Shown: positions 10,051 to 17,622 of the stretch, in pieces | How the letters are laid out: the number at the start of each line of letters is the position of its first letter | Numbering within the stretch: the stretch's first letter is position 1 | DNA from: Pedobacter kyonggii | Lineage (GTDB): Bacteria; Bacteroidota; Bacteroidia; Sphingobacteriales; Sphingobacteriaceae | DNA: 64,000 nucleotides | Direction: 5' to 3' | Assembly: GCF_004310665.1 (NCBI RefSeq) | Contig: NZ_SIXF01000002.1 | Span: forward strand, 186,001 to 250,000 | Made by a program: the position numbers and the translations under genes | The notes under the pieces: generated by a model | Database searches by the model: none | What the model saw: only the letters and a program-made list of their open reading frames with translations | Told to the model about the DNA's origin: nothing

Positions 10051-10242
10051 ATGGCACCTTTAAAATTAAGCGAAGAACAACATGCTACATTAAGCAATAG
10101 AAACACATTAGAACAAATTAACGAACAACCTTTAGAACTTCATCCAGAAGCCTATAAAGTAAAAGGCCCATCTCCCGAAAAGATGAAGACGGTATCATCT
10201 TCATTAAGGAATTACGCCCATGGTTTATACGGGTTGTTGTAA
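10051..10242 (+). CDS. Small hypothetical protein, 63 aa
   Basis: A soluble, charged small protein with no signal or membrane segment. It is rich in Glu/Leu/Asn in the first half (TLEQINEQPLEL), with a KVKGPSPEKMK middle part and a hydrophobic end (YAHGLYGLL). It has its own space between two transcription units and a strong terminator 40 bp downstream, which supports a real gene. I do not recognise a family. Confidence 0.65.
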   Translation: MAPLKLSEEQHATLSNRNTLEQINEQPLELHPEAYKVKGPSPEKMKTVSSSLRNYAHGLYGLL

Positions 10243-10281
10243 AACGCCTCCAATAAAATCTCATCATACCAGATTATATAA

Positions 10282-10318
10282 AGCAGCCAGGACTTAAAAA
10301 AAACCTGGCTGCTTTTTT
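10282..10318 (+). terminator. Intrinsic terminator after the 63-aa gene
   Basis: AGCAGCCAGG (10282-10291) pairs with CCTGGCTGCT (10304-10313), then T residues. The A-rich loop is 12 nt. Confidence 0.88.
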
Positions 10319-10472
10319 ATAGCCATAAACTGTAGATCTTTTTACATATCATCGTTCTAAACAGTTTTGTGTTAGTGAACCTAATCAAAAGAGCTCGTGT
10401 TGCAAAACAGATGCCGAAAGATGTTAAGACAAACTCAATTCCTTTTCAATTCCAAATGCATACCTTACGCTT

Positions 10473-10931
10473 ATGAAACAGAGTGCCGGAATATTGCTCT
10501 TCAGAAGAAAAGATCAGCAGGTAGAATTTTTTCTGGTTCATCCGGGTGGACCGTTCTTTGCCAAAAAAGATATTGGCTTTTGGACAGTACCTAAGGGGGA
10601 ATTAAATGAAGGTGAAGAAGCTTTAACGGCTGCCATCCGCGAATTTAAAGAAGAAACAGGTCAAAGCTTAACCGGCGACTTTATTGAATTAACTGCAGTT
10701 GTGCAAAAGGGGGGTAAAAAAGTATTGTGCTGGGCTGTGGAAGGAGATCTTGATCCTTCTACAATTGTTAGTAATACTTTCGAAATAGAATGGCCGCCGC
10801 GATCGGGTAAAAAGCAAAGTTTTGCTGAAATAGACAAAGCCGAATGGTTTGCCTACAATAATGCCATTAAACACATTAACGAAAAGCAGGTCGCTTTGCT
10901 CGATGAATTAAAATCCAAACTAAGCTGTTAA
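10473..10931 (+). CDS. NUDIX hydrolase
   Basis: Cytoplasmic NUDIX-family pyrophosphohydrolase of 152 residues. The Nudix box GX5EX7REUXEEXGU spans about residues 42-64, with REFKEET carrying the metal-binding glutamates. The N-terminus (SAGILLFRRK...FFLVHPGGPFF) is typical of the DR1025/AP4A-like single-domain group. The start follows a short leader. Its last 12 bp overlap the end of the AlkC gene on the other strand, so the two converge. Confidence 0.92.
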   Translation: MKQSAGILLFRRKDQQVEFFLVHPGGPFFAKKDIGFWTVPKGELNEGEEALTAAIREFKEETGQSLTGDFIELTAVVQKGGKKVLCWAVEGDLDPSTIVSNTFEIEWPPRSGKKQSFAEIDKAEWFAYNNAIKHINEKQVALLDELKSKLSC

Positions 10932-12023
10932 TTCAAAGTGTGAAATTTCCTTCTCAGCACCGTTAATAATCATCGAAACCTGATGATCGCCTAGATGAAA
11001 TTTACGCGTGGTAATTAACACAAATTTTTGTTTTCTGATTATGTTTATTGTGGCTCCTGCAGGATAAATTCTTTCGGAAATTTTATACACTTTTTTGGTG
11101 TTCTGGCCGTTTTGCTTTTTATAGTAAATGGCGTATTCCAACCTCACTTTTTGTTCAGTCGGATTTTCGTTTAGAATAGAAAATGAAAACTCCAGACTTT
11201 CGCCAATTTTGACCTGAGGTGTTAAGATTTTGAAATCTTTTAATAAAATCCCTGCATCATCTAAGCCATAATGTTTAAGGATATCGACATGGCCTTGTTT
11301 AAGTAATGTACGGCTGCCATGTTTAATAATGGCATCGGTTTCGGCACCCAAGCCCGACCAGTTTTTAGCAACATTTAAAACAACCTGAGGGTGATCTTTT
11401 GCAATATCATTTAAGCTATTGGCTACGCTCCGCCTTACATATTCTGATGGATCTTTTTTAAGGTTTTCCAGTATGGGTAAAATGGATGTCGGGTCTTTTT
11501 TTAGAAAGGGGATACCCATGGCCCAGGGTAAACGCGGACGACTTCCTTCACTGGCGAGCCTTCTTACTTTATGGCTTTCGTGCAGCGACCATTGCTGCAT
11601 CTTTAAAATCATCTCATTTCCGTATTTTAAAATGAAAGGACGAACGGCAAATTCGCAGCTTACAAACTGCGTAACATATTCGAGTGCCTCAACCGAACCT
11701 TCAAAATCATCTATACCATAGGTTTCGATATAATCAGGTAAAAACATATAAGTCAGGCTATCTTCTCCAATACCCTGAAGCCTTAATTGTGCGATAGTTT
11801 TTTTAATCAACGCTATCGTTTGAGGGTAATCTTCGGGTAAAAAATCATGTAATACGTTCGAGGTATGTTTCATCCGCTCTTTTAATTCTTTTGATCCGAA
11901 GTCAGCAGTGAAAACGTTTTTAATAAATTTTCCTTTATCGAAACCTGGAACAGTAACCGTTAATGCATGGGCTAATCTATCGTAAAAGGCTGGAGAATAT
12001 AAATCTTTAAGCGGGCTGGCCAT
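10920..12023 (-). CDS. alkC: DNA alkylation repair glycosylase, AlkC type with Ig-like tail
   Basis: HEAT-like-repeat DNA glycosylase of the AlkC/AlkD superfamily, which removes cationic alkylated bases such as 3-methyladenine without base flipping. The HEAT-like array covers about residues 1-255, including ASEGSRPRLPWA, a signature of the family, and repeats such as DPSEYVRRSVANSLNDIAK. The last 100 residues (about 262-367) form a beta-sandwich (ILTPQVKIGESLEFSFSI), matching the Ig-like domain of the longer AlkC subgroup known from Pedobacter. Full length. It converges on the NUDIX gene with a 12-bp overlap. Confidence 0.92.
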   Translation of the reverse strand: MASPLKDLYSPAFYDRLAHALTVTVPGFDKGKFIKNVFTADFGSKELKERMKHTSNVLHDFLPEDYPQTIALIKKTIAQLRLQGIGEDSLTYMFLPDYIETYGIDDFEGSVEALEYVTQFVSCEFAVRPFILKYGNEMILKMQQWSLHESHKVRRLASEGSRPRLPWAMGIPFLKKDPTSILPILENLKKDPSEYVRRSVANSLNDIAKDHPQVVLNVAKNWSGLGAETDAIIKHGSRTLLKQGHVDILKHYGLDDAGILLKDFKILTPQVKIGESLEFSFSILNENPTEQKVRLEYAIYYKKQNGQNTKKVYKISERIYPAGATINIIRKQKFVLITTRKFHLGDHQVSMIINGAEKEISHFELTA

Positions 12024-12193
12024 ATGATCTGATAATTACAAAGTGGAAGATTATTTTAATGTGGCGCTAATTTACTAAAAATATTAGCATATTAAGGCGG
12101 CTAATTCAAATATTTACTTCATCGTATCATTTTTACATGGGGTTTAAGAATTTCAGCTTTTTCTTTGGCACATTTGCTTTATAAAAAAAAGAA

Positions 12194-13048
12194 ATGAATA
12201 CAACAAAAATAGGTTGGATCGGGTTAGGGAATATGGGTATCCCAATGGCAGAGCAATTGATAAAAGCAGATTATACAGTTATTGTCTATAACAGGAGCAA
12301 GGATAAAGAAGCTTCGTTGAAAGAAATGGGCGCATTAATCGCCGAAACACCTAAAGAGCTGATTGTAGCTACTGATGTGGTAATCGTTATGGTTTCTGAC
12401 GATGCCGCAATAGAACAGATTTTTAAGGGAGAAGAAGGTCTTTTTAGTATAGAAACTTCGGGTAAGATCATCATCAATATGAGCACGGTTTCTCCTTCAA
12501 TTTCAAAAGAAGTGGCTAAACAGTGTAAAGCAAAAGGAAACTTTTATTTAGATGCGCCGGTTTCAGGGAGTGTAAAGCAGGCAGAAACCGGTCAATTGGT
12601 TATCATGGTTGGCGGTGAAGAAGCTGCTTTTAATCAGGTAAAAACGATTTTGGAAAAAATGGGCAAACTTGCCAAACTTGTCGGCGGTAATGGCGCAGGC
12701 AACAGCGCAAAACTGGCCATCAATTCGCTTTTGGCCTTATATGCACAAGGCCTGGCTGAAACCGTTTTGTTTGCGAATGAACAGGGGATTAAAACAGAAG
12801 ACTTATTAGAATTGATCAATAATGCAGCCATTGGCAATATTTTTACCAAAATTAAAGGTGATGCCATTATTGCGGATCATTACAAAGCTGCTTTTGCACT
12901 TAAACATATTGTAAAAGATCTGAACCTGGCCAAAGCAGAAGGGATTTCATCACCATTGGCTAAAACAGCACTAAATACTTTCGAAGATGCAGCTGCAAAA
13001 TATGGAGAAGAGGATATTATCGCAGTAATTAAACAACTTAAGGGATAA
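12194..13048 (+). CDS. NAD(P)-dependent 3-hydroxyisobutyrate dehydrogenase-like oxidoreductase
   Basis: Cytoplasmic beta-hydroxyacid dehydrogenase. The N-terminal Rossmann motif GLGNMGIPMA opens the protein; the substrate-binding signature DAPVSGSVKQAETG lies at about 122-135 and the catalytic Lys is in GNSAKLAINS near residue 175. Its 284 residues are normal for the HIBADH/glyoxylate-reductase group. The exact substrate (3-hydroxyisobutyrate, tartronate semialdehyde or succinic semialdehyde) cannot be decided. Stand-alone gene. Confidence 0.92.
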   Translation: MNTTKIGWIGLGNMGIPMAEQLIKADYTVIVYNRSKDKEASLKEMGALIAETPKELIVATDVVIVMVSDDAAIEQIFKGEEGLFSIETSGKIIINMSTVSPSISKEVAKQCKAKGNFYLDAPVSGSVKQAETGQLVIMVGGEEAAFNQVKTILEKMGKLAKLVGGNGAGNSAKLAINSLLALYAQGLAETVLFANEQGIKTEDLLELINNAAIGNIFTKIKGDAIIADHYKAAFALKHIVKDLNLAKAEGISSPLAKTALNTFEDAAAKYGEEDIIAVIKQLKG

Positions 13049-13192
13049 AAAATTACTGTAATAATCAATAAGGATCATAGCTGAAAATACCATTTTAAAG
13101 AGGCATTTTCCGCTATTCTGATAGATTGCATTAGTTGTACTTTATTTAACCGTCAAAAGTGCTGTATAGAATAATTGCCGGTATAATTAAAC

Positions 13193-13296
13193 CATCAGGA
13201 GATAATATTCCTGATGATTAATGAATGATGGTGTTTTAATTAAACCCACTGTTGAATAGATACGGTTATATCCTGCATTATTCAACAGCATTTTTT
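13193..13296 (+). terminator. Two hairpins, the second a likely intrinsic terminator
   Basis: CATCAGGA/TCCTGATG forms a hairpin at 13193-13216. A second perfect 10-bp stem, CTGTTGAATA (13249-13258) with TATTCAACAG (13279-13288), has a 20-nt loop and is followed by CATTTTTT. It would end transcripts from the dehydrogenase gene 200 bp upstream. Confidence 0.65.
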
Positions 13297-13331
13297 GCGA
13301 TTGCCTAACAGAGAAACTGCTCTTTTTAATC

Positions 13332-13958
13332 TTAGAAATTAGTAAGTATATCCTTGCTATATACACTACTTATTTGCAAGTTTTGCTTAGGTGTTAAGCT
13401 TAAATCAATATCAAGATAGGAGAGAAGCAGGTCAGTAGGGATCTGGTCAAATAGTCCAGGATAAATACGTTTAAATAGCGATATTCTGTTTTCAGTATTC
13501 TGCAGTCTAAATAAGATGTTTCTATTGTTTGCATCAGATATGGCAGTTTGGAGAAGATAAGTATTAAATAATGAATCAAGAACAGGGTACCATTCGCAGC
13601 CTTCCTCCAGTTCAGTTTGGTCTATCAAAAAAACGATAGTATCCTTTATGGCAAAAAGATTGAAGTTACCGTCTGCTTGTTCAAAACCGTTCGGGATATA
13701 TACGCTACCTTTCGTGCCCAACCATATATTGGCCTGCTCGGCCTCTTCATTCACTAAATAGACATTAACCAGGCCATCTGCTACAATTATAATGTTATCA
13801 TTAGCAACTGAACTGTTTGGCTTAAAAAGCGTTTTTCCTTTGCGAATGCTCAGAAAAGCTGTATGTCTGTACATAAAGCGAATAGCTGCTCTATCTTTCT
13901 TCCGATCTAACAATGGAAGAAATACCTTTAAAAAATATTTGATGTAGCCTACTTCCAT
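13332..13958 (-). CDS. Crp/Fnr-like cyclic-nucleotide-binding-fold protein lacking a full HTH
   Basis: A 208-residue protein with the layout of Bacteroidota Crp-like regulators. A helical start is followed by a beta-roll (KGKTLFKPNS, NIIIVADGLVNVYLVN, GSVYIPN) and the helical segment FRLQNTENRISLFKRIYP. The family normally continues ...IASYLGI.PESLSRIR; here FDQIPTDLLLSYLDIDLSLT gives the first HTH helix but the recognition helix is replaced by TPKQNLQIS and the protein ends soon after. It may not bind DNA in the usual way. A 468-bp spacer lies upstream. Confidence 0.72.
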   Translation of the reverse strand: MEVGYIKYFLKVFLPLLDRKKDRAAIRFMYRHTAFLSIRKGKTLFKPNSSVANDNIIIVADGLVNVYLVNEEAEQANIWLGTKGSVYIPNGFEQADGNFNLFAIKDTIVFLIDQTELEEGCEWYPVLDSLFNTYLLQTAISDANNRNILFRLQNTENRISLFKRIYPGLFDQIPTDLLLSYLDIDLSLTPKQNLQISSVYSKDILTNF

Positions 13959-14426
13959 GTTGATTTAATTAAGTTTTGTAATTAACATATTGATTTGATT
14001 TGTTTTTTTACTGGGTAAATCGCATCTACAAACCGATCATGCTCAAAGGCTCAAATCCTCACCCGAATTAACAGGGGTATAATTCCTTGTCAGTTATCAA
14101 TCATCGGCTCTTTCTCCTTCGTAGGTTTTAATGCCACTGCATGTTATGGGGTAAGACCAGTCGAAAACTAATTTATCTACCCGAAACAACAGCTTTGGAA
14201 CATCTTCGCACATCAATAAATCGATTTAGTAATTTTTGTGCGGCGATCGTTTTTTTTGGTATTGTGCTAATCTTACTTAAGATCGGCTACAACTAAATTC
14301 TGTATTAAAAATTAATTTTCCTCTGATTTTGATCAAGCCTTATCTTGATCTTACTCATTGCTAAAACTGGGCAGCAATGTGAGCGGAATGATAGGTTTCC
14401 AAGTGGATATTCCAGATAAGTATGTG
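13959..14426. other. Intergenic region, no gene seen
   Basis: Upstream region of the 208-residue Crp-like gene and 3' flank of the receiver-Crp gene. It contains TTGATCAAG...CTTGATC at about 14328-14349, which resembles an FNR-type half-site pair but with poor spacing. Nothing else stands out. Confidence 0.4.
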
Positions 14427-15488
14427 CTAATTTTTCATCATCATTAAAGAGTTAATATTCAGTACAATGATATTGTTGCCTTCTTTTTCAATAAGTCTTT
14501 CTTTGGTAAAATCGCCTAGTACACGGCTCAGGGTTTCGCTTGCAATACCCACCAAGCAGGCCAGGTCGGATCTTGGAAGCATAAAACTGCCGTTGTCAGC
14601 ATCATGTCCAGATCTGCTCAGTCCTATAATAGCCTTGGCAATTCTTTTACGTACAGAGTAATAAGCAATATCGAGCAGCCTTTCATCACGTTCGCTTAAG
14701 GTTTGAGCTAAATCTTTGGCAAAAACACTGAATATTTCTGGATAACTGGAAATTAAATGCTGCACTTCTGCAAATGGGATGGTCAGTATTTCGGCACTAT
14801 CAATGGCTTCTGCAATTTCTTTGTTTTCGGCACCTAATAATGCTCCCTGCAATCCAAAATATTCATGCGGGCCATAAATGCCGGTAATGAGGACATTACC
14901 TGCCGTATCGGTCACATAAGTTTTAATTTTTCCAGATAAAATATAATGTAATCCCAACGCCCGTCTTTCTCCCCTGTAATAAAGTATCTGGTTTTTCTTA
15001 AAGTGTCTGGGTAAACTTCCTTCAAACCTGGATCTTAACCACGACATGTCATCTCTGCTGTTGTGGATATTTCTTAACTGCAAGTTCTGCTTTAAAAATA
15101 ATTCATGTTGCAGTCTTTTTTTTCTAAGCCTCACCTCCACCTGGTTAAGAAGTTCCCCATCATCAAAAGGGTTCATCAAGTAGCCATCTGCTCCGAGTTC
15201 CATCACCCTTCGCGCAAGATCATAATCTTTATCGTTTAATAGCATAATAAAGTTGATCCCTGCAGTTTCCATAAATTTGTTAGCTACACGTAATATGCCA
15301 AACCCATCTATTTCTGCAACGTTTATTCCTGAAATAATTACATCTACCGGGTTTTTTCTGATAATGTCGATTGCCTGTTTACCGCTACCCGTCGATTTTA
15401 CATGATATTTGCCGATTTTAAGTATTTCGGTGATTTTTATTCTTAAATCAAAATCCTCTAGTATAACCAAGATTTTAGATCCCTCCAT
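14427..15488 (-). CDS. Receiver-Crp/Fnr fusion regulator with degenerate receiver
   Basis: Cytoplasmic regulator of 353 residues. The receiver-like domain is at about 4-122, the cNMP-binding beta-roll at about 150-265, and a Crp-type winged HTH at about 290-345 (LPRSDLACLVGIASETLSRVLGDF, a good recognition helix). The receiver has lost its chemistry: the phosphoacceptor position is Gly54 (VIISGIN), the conserved Lys is Asn106 (YLMNPFD), and the switch Thr is absent. So it is probably a pseudo-receiver used for dimerisation or ligand sensing. The gene stands alone with long AT-rich flanks. Confidence 0.9.
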   Translation of the reverse strand: MEGSKILVILEDFDLRIKITEILKIGKYHVKSTGSGKQAIDIIRKNPVDVIISGINVAEIDGFGILRVANKFMETAGINFIMLLNDKDYDLARRVMELGADGYLMNPFDDGELLNQVEVRLRKKRLQHELFLKQNLQLRNIHNSRDDMSWLRSRFEGSLPRHFKKNQILYYRGERRALGLHYILSGKIKTYVTDTAGNVLITGIYGPHEYFGLQGALLGAENKEIAEAIDSAEILTIPFAEVQHLISSYPEIFSVFAKDLAQTLSERDERLLDIAYYSVRKRIAKAIIGLSRSGHDADNGSFMLPRSDLACLVGIASETLSRVLGDFTKERLIEKEGNNIIVLNINSLMMMKN

Positions 15489-16185
15489 TTAAATTTTATA
15501 TTTAATCCTAAAGAAAATAAGTTCCTTTGGGATAAGTAAAAAAGGTATTGAACCTTGTTTCCGGACCTGGTATTTGCATGATTAAAGCCTCCCTTAGATA
15601 TTAACCATGGACCGCTCAAAAAAGAAGATAGACAATTGGTGTCGGTTCAGGGGATTTTAAATATAGAGCCTAATTTTTTTCTTTGGTTAAACTCATCATT
15701 TATTGGAGAATCTTTGACAGAACCGACGGGTATGGGTATATCGTTGTATAATAGACTGAAAATCTTCATTTATGTTTTTTTATTTAGAATATCCTCCAAA
15801 ACAGAACGGTTTCGAGTAACATCAGTAAGAAAGAAGTTAATCACTATACTGAAAATTATATAGGTCGGCATATTAAAAAAACTGTACATTTTTTTAACAT
15901 AATTTTTTATGAAAAGCATTTTTTTTAGGTTTTTATAGGTATTAATAGACAAATATCCAATAAAAATGAGCATAAATATGCATAACTATATTGATAATTG
16001 TCAAATTGATTGTTGATTGTGGTCAATAACGGAACATTTAGTGTTTTTTAGGGGCTATTTAGGTAAGGCGATCTGGTACTATTATTTATATGGAATGTGT
16101 ACAGCTGCATATGTATAATATGTAATTGTTTAAATTTAATCTATTTAAATATAAAGTTAAATAACTTGATTGTTTAAAACGATTC
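15489..16185. other. Long AT-rich intergenic region
   Basis: About 700 bp with no supported gene. Two overlapping small ORFs on opposite strands (15636-15863 and 15770-15973) are Phe/Lys/Ile-rich, as random AT-rich sequence would be. No terminator with a convincing stem was found. Confidence 0.5.
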
Positions 16186-16863
16186 TTAATTATTCTTTGG
16201 CACAATGATGCTTGTGTGCTGTGTAAGTGAGTAGTAAAGATTAAAGGATGAGGTACTGCCTACAAAAACAACCGGACTGCTTATGGTAACAGAATCTGAT
16301 TTTTCGAAAGGATTATCGTTTTTTGTGTTGTTTAAACAATGCTGAATATCAGCATCGATCCGGTTAATTGAAGTGAATGTGGTTAAAAGACAGCAGCTTG
16401 CGAATAAATGGAAAGATAGGTAACTAAACTGGAACATCCTGATGTGAAAAAGAACAATCCAAAGGCAAAGCAAAAGCGTAAGTGAGATGCAGATTAATAA
16501 AATAGACATTTTCATTTCCTGGAAACCGATCAGCGCAGGTAAAAATGCGAATGGCAATAGACCGATGACAAAAGCGGCGTTTCTGGTACGCCTTATGGTA
16601 GAAGTATCGCAGATCCAGGAGTGCACAATAAAGGATATTGTGATAATTAAAGGCAAAAGGACTAAAAGAGCTGATTTTTCCAAATAGCTTAATCCCCTCT
16701 GCGAGGACGCCAGGTCGCCAAAATCGTAAAGGGTAAAGATTTCAATATTAAAACTAGCAAAAAAATAATCTTCTCCAAAGCCGATCAATAGCACAAGGAA
16801 AACGGTTGTTAATATCAGGTAAGTAATAAACAAGGTTGAAATGTTGTTCGTTTTATCTGCCAT
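16186..16863 (-). CDS. Hypothetical polytopic membrane protein
   Basis: 225 residues with about five hydrophobic segments (near 12-28, 63-82, 94-113, 119-140 and 146-165). A soluble C-terminal tail of about 55 residues is Ser/Thr-rich. No conserved motif is recognised. It stands alone between long AT-rich spacers, and its base composition fits the surroundings. It might be a lineage-specific orphan. Confidence 0.6.
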   Translation of the reverse strand: MADKTNNISTLFITYLILTTVFLVLLIGFGEDYFFASFNIEIFTLYDFGDLASSQRGLSYLEKSALLVLLPLIITISFIVHSWICDTSTIRRTRNAAFVIGLLPFAFLPALIGFQEMKMSILLICISLTLLLCLWIVLFHIRMFQFSYLSFHLFASCCLLTTFTSINRIDADIQHCLNNTKNDNPFEKSDSVTISSPVVFVGSTSSFNLYYSLTQHTSIIVPKNN

Positions 16864-17168
16864 CTTAATTATAATTAGATTGCGTAGGGTAAGGGTAAAC
16901 GGAAATAGGCGACATAAGATAGATTTCGATTCCCAAATCTGCTTAAGCCTTACCTTATATCCATTGATAAGAATTAATGCGATTATTGATTGTTGTCAAA
17001 TCATTCTATTCGAGCGTTGTTTATACTTTCTAGATCTGTTTGGATTAATAAAACTGTCTGGTTCTAAAGATGCAATACCTACTTGTCGGGCTTTAAGTAA
17101 TAAATAATATTTAATTCATTAATAATGAGCTATTTAATTGTTTTTTTTGAAAAATAATAAACATAATA
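16864..17168. other. Intergenic region upstream of the BlaI-type gene
   Basis: AT-rich divergent spacer between the membrane-protein gene and the BlaI operon. Nothing is supported apart from the promoter and operator listed at its right end. Confidence 0.4.
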
Positions 17169-17199
17169 TTTGTATCGTACGAAAAACATCGTACCTTTG
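17169..17199 (+). promoter_or_regulatory. Bacteroidota-type promoter of the BlaI/M56 operon
   Basis: TTTG (17169-17172) and TACCTTTG (17192-17199) match the -33 TTTG and -7 TAnnTTTG consensus with a 19-nt spacer. The start codon lies only 4 nt after the -7 element, so the transcript should be leaderless or nearly so. Confidence 0.82.
17177..17194. promoter_or_regulatory. Likely BlaI operator inside the promoter
   Basis: GTACGA (17177-17182) and TCGTAC (17189-17194) form a perfect dyad with a 6-nt A-rich spacer. It sits between the -33 and -7 elements and overlaps the -7. This is the placement expected for autorepression by the adjacent BlaI-family protein. Confidence 0.75.
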
Positions 17200-17203
17200 G
17201 GAT

Positions 17204-17593
17204 ATGAAAAGTAATCAAACTGAAAATAATCTGCCTGAACCCACTAAAGCTGAATTAGAAATTCTTCAGGTATTATGGGAATTCGGGCCATCTACAGTTC
17301 GGTTTGTAAACGATAAATTGAACGAACAGCGGGAGGTGAATTATACCTCAACTTTAAAGCAGATGCAGATCTTAACCGAAAAAGGAATATTAAAACGTGA
17401 TGAAAGCCAAATGAAGCACATTTATATTCCTGTTGAGGCTGAAGAGAAAACCAAAGTACAGTTGTTAGACCGTTTTGTTAATACCTTATATAAAGGATCT
17501 GCCTCACAGTTAATGATGCAGCTTCTGGGTAACGAAAAAACCTCTAAACAGGAAATAGAAGAGATAAAGCGGCTATTGGATAGCATGGAATAA
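17204..17593 (+). CDS. BlaI/MecI/CopY family transcriptional repressor
   Basis: Winged-helix dimeric repressor of 129 residues. The start at 17204 is chosen because residues from MKSNQTENN onward align with the family and the promoter overlaps the longer reading frame. The DNA-binding domain includes PTKAELEILQVLWEFGPSTV and the recognition region NYTSTLKQMQILTEKGIL. The C-terminal dimerisation part has the usual basic/acidic helix ending KRLLDSME. It lies 29 bp upstream of the M56 peptidase gene, whose product is the usual proteolytic inactivator. Confidence 0.93.
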   Translation: MKSNQTENNLPEPTKAELEILQVLWEFGPSTVRFVNDKLNEQREVNYTSTLKQMQILTEKGILKRDESQMKHIYIPVEAEEKTKVQLLDRFVNTLYKGSASQLMMQLLGNEKTSKQEIEEIKRLLDSME

Positions 17594-17622
17594 TTAATAA
17601 TAACAGATTCTAAAGAGCTATA

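Noticed and set aside
14328-14349. FNR-like site TTGATCAAG...CTTGATC
   Set aside because: Spacing does not fit TTGAT-N4-ATCAA and it is about 370 bp from the nearest start codon.
15636-15973. Two overlapping small frames in the AT-rich gap
   Set aside because: On opposite strands over the same DNA, low complexity, no start signals; most likely chance.
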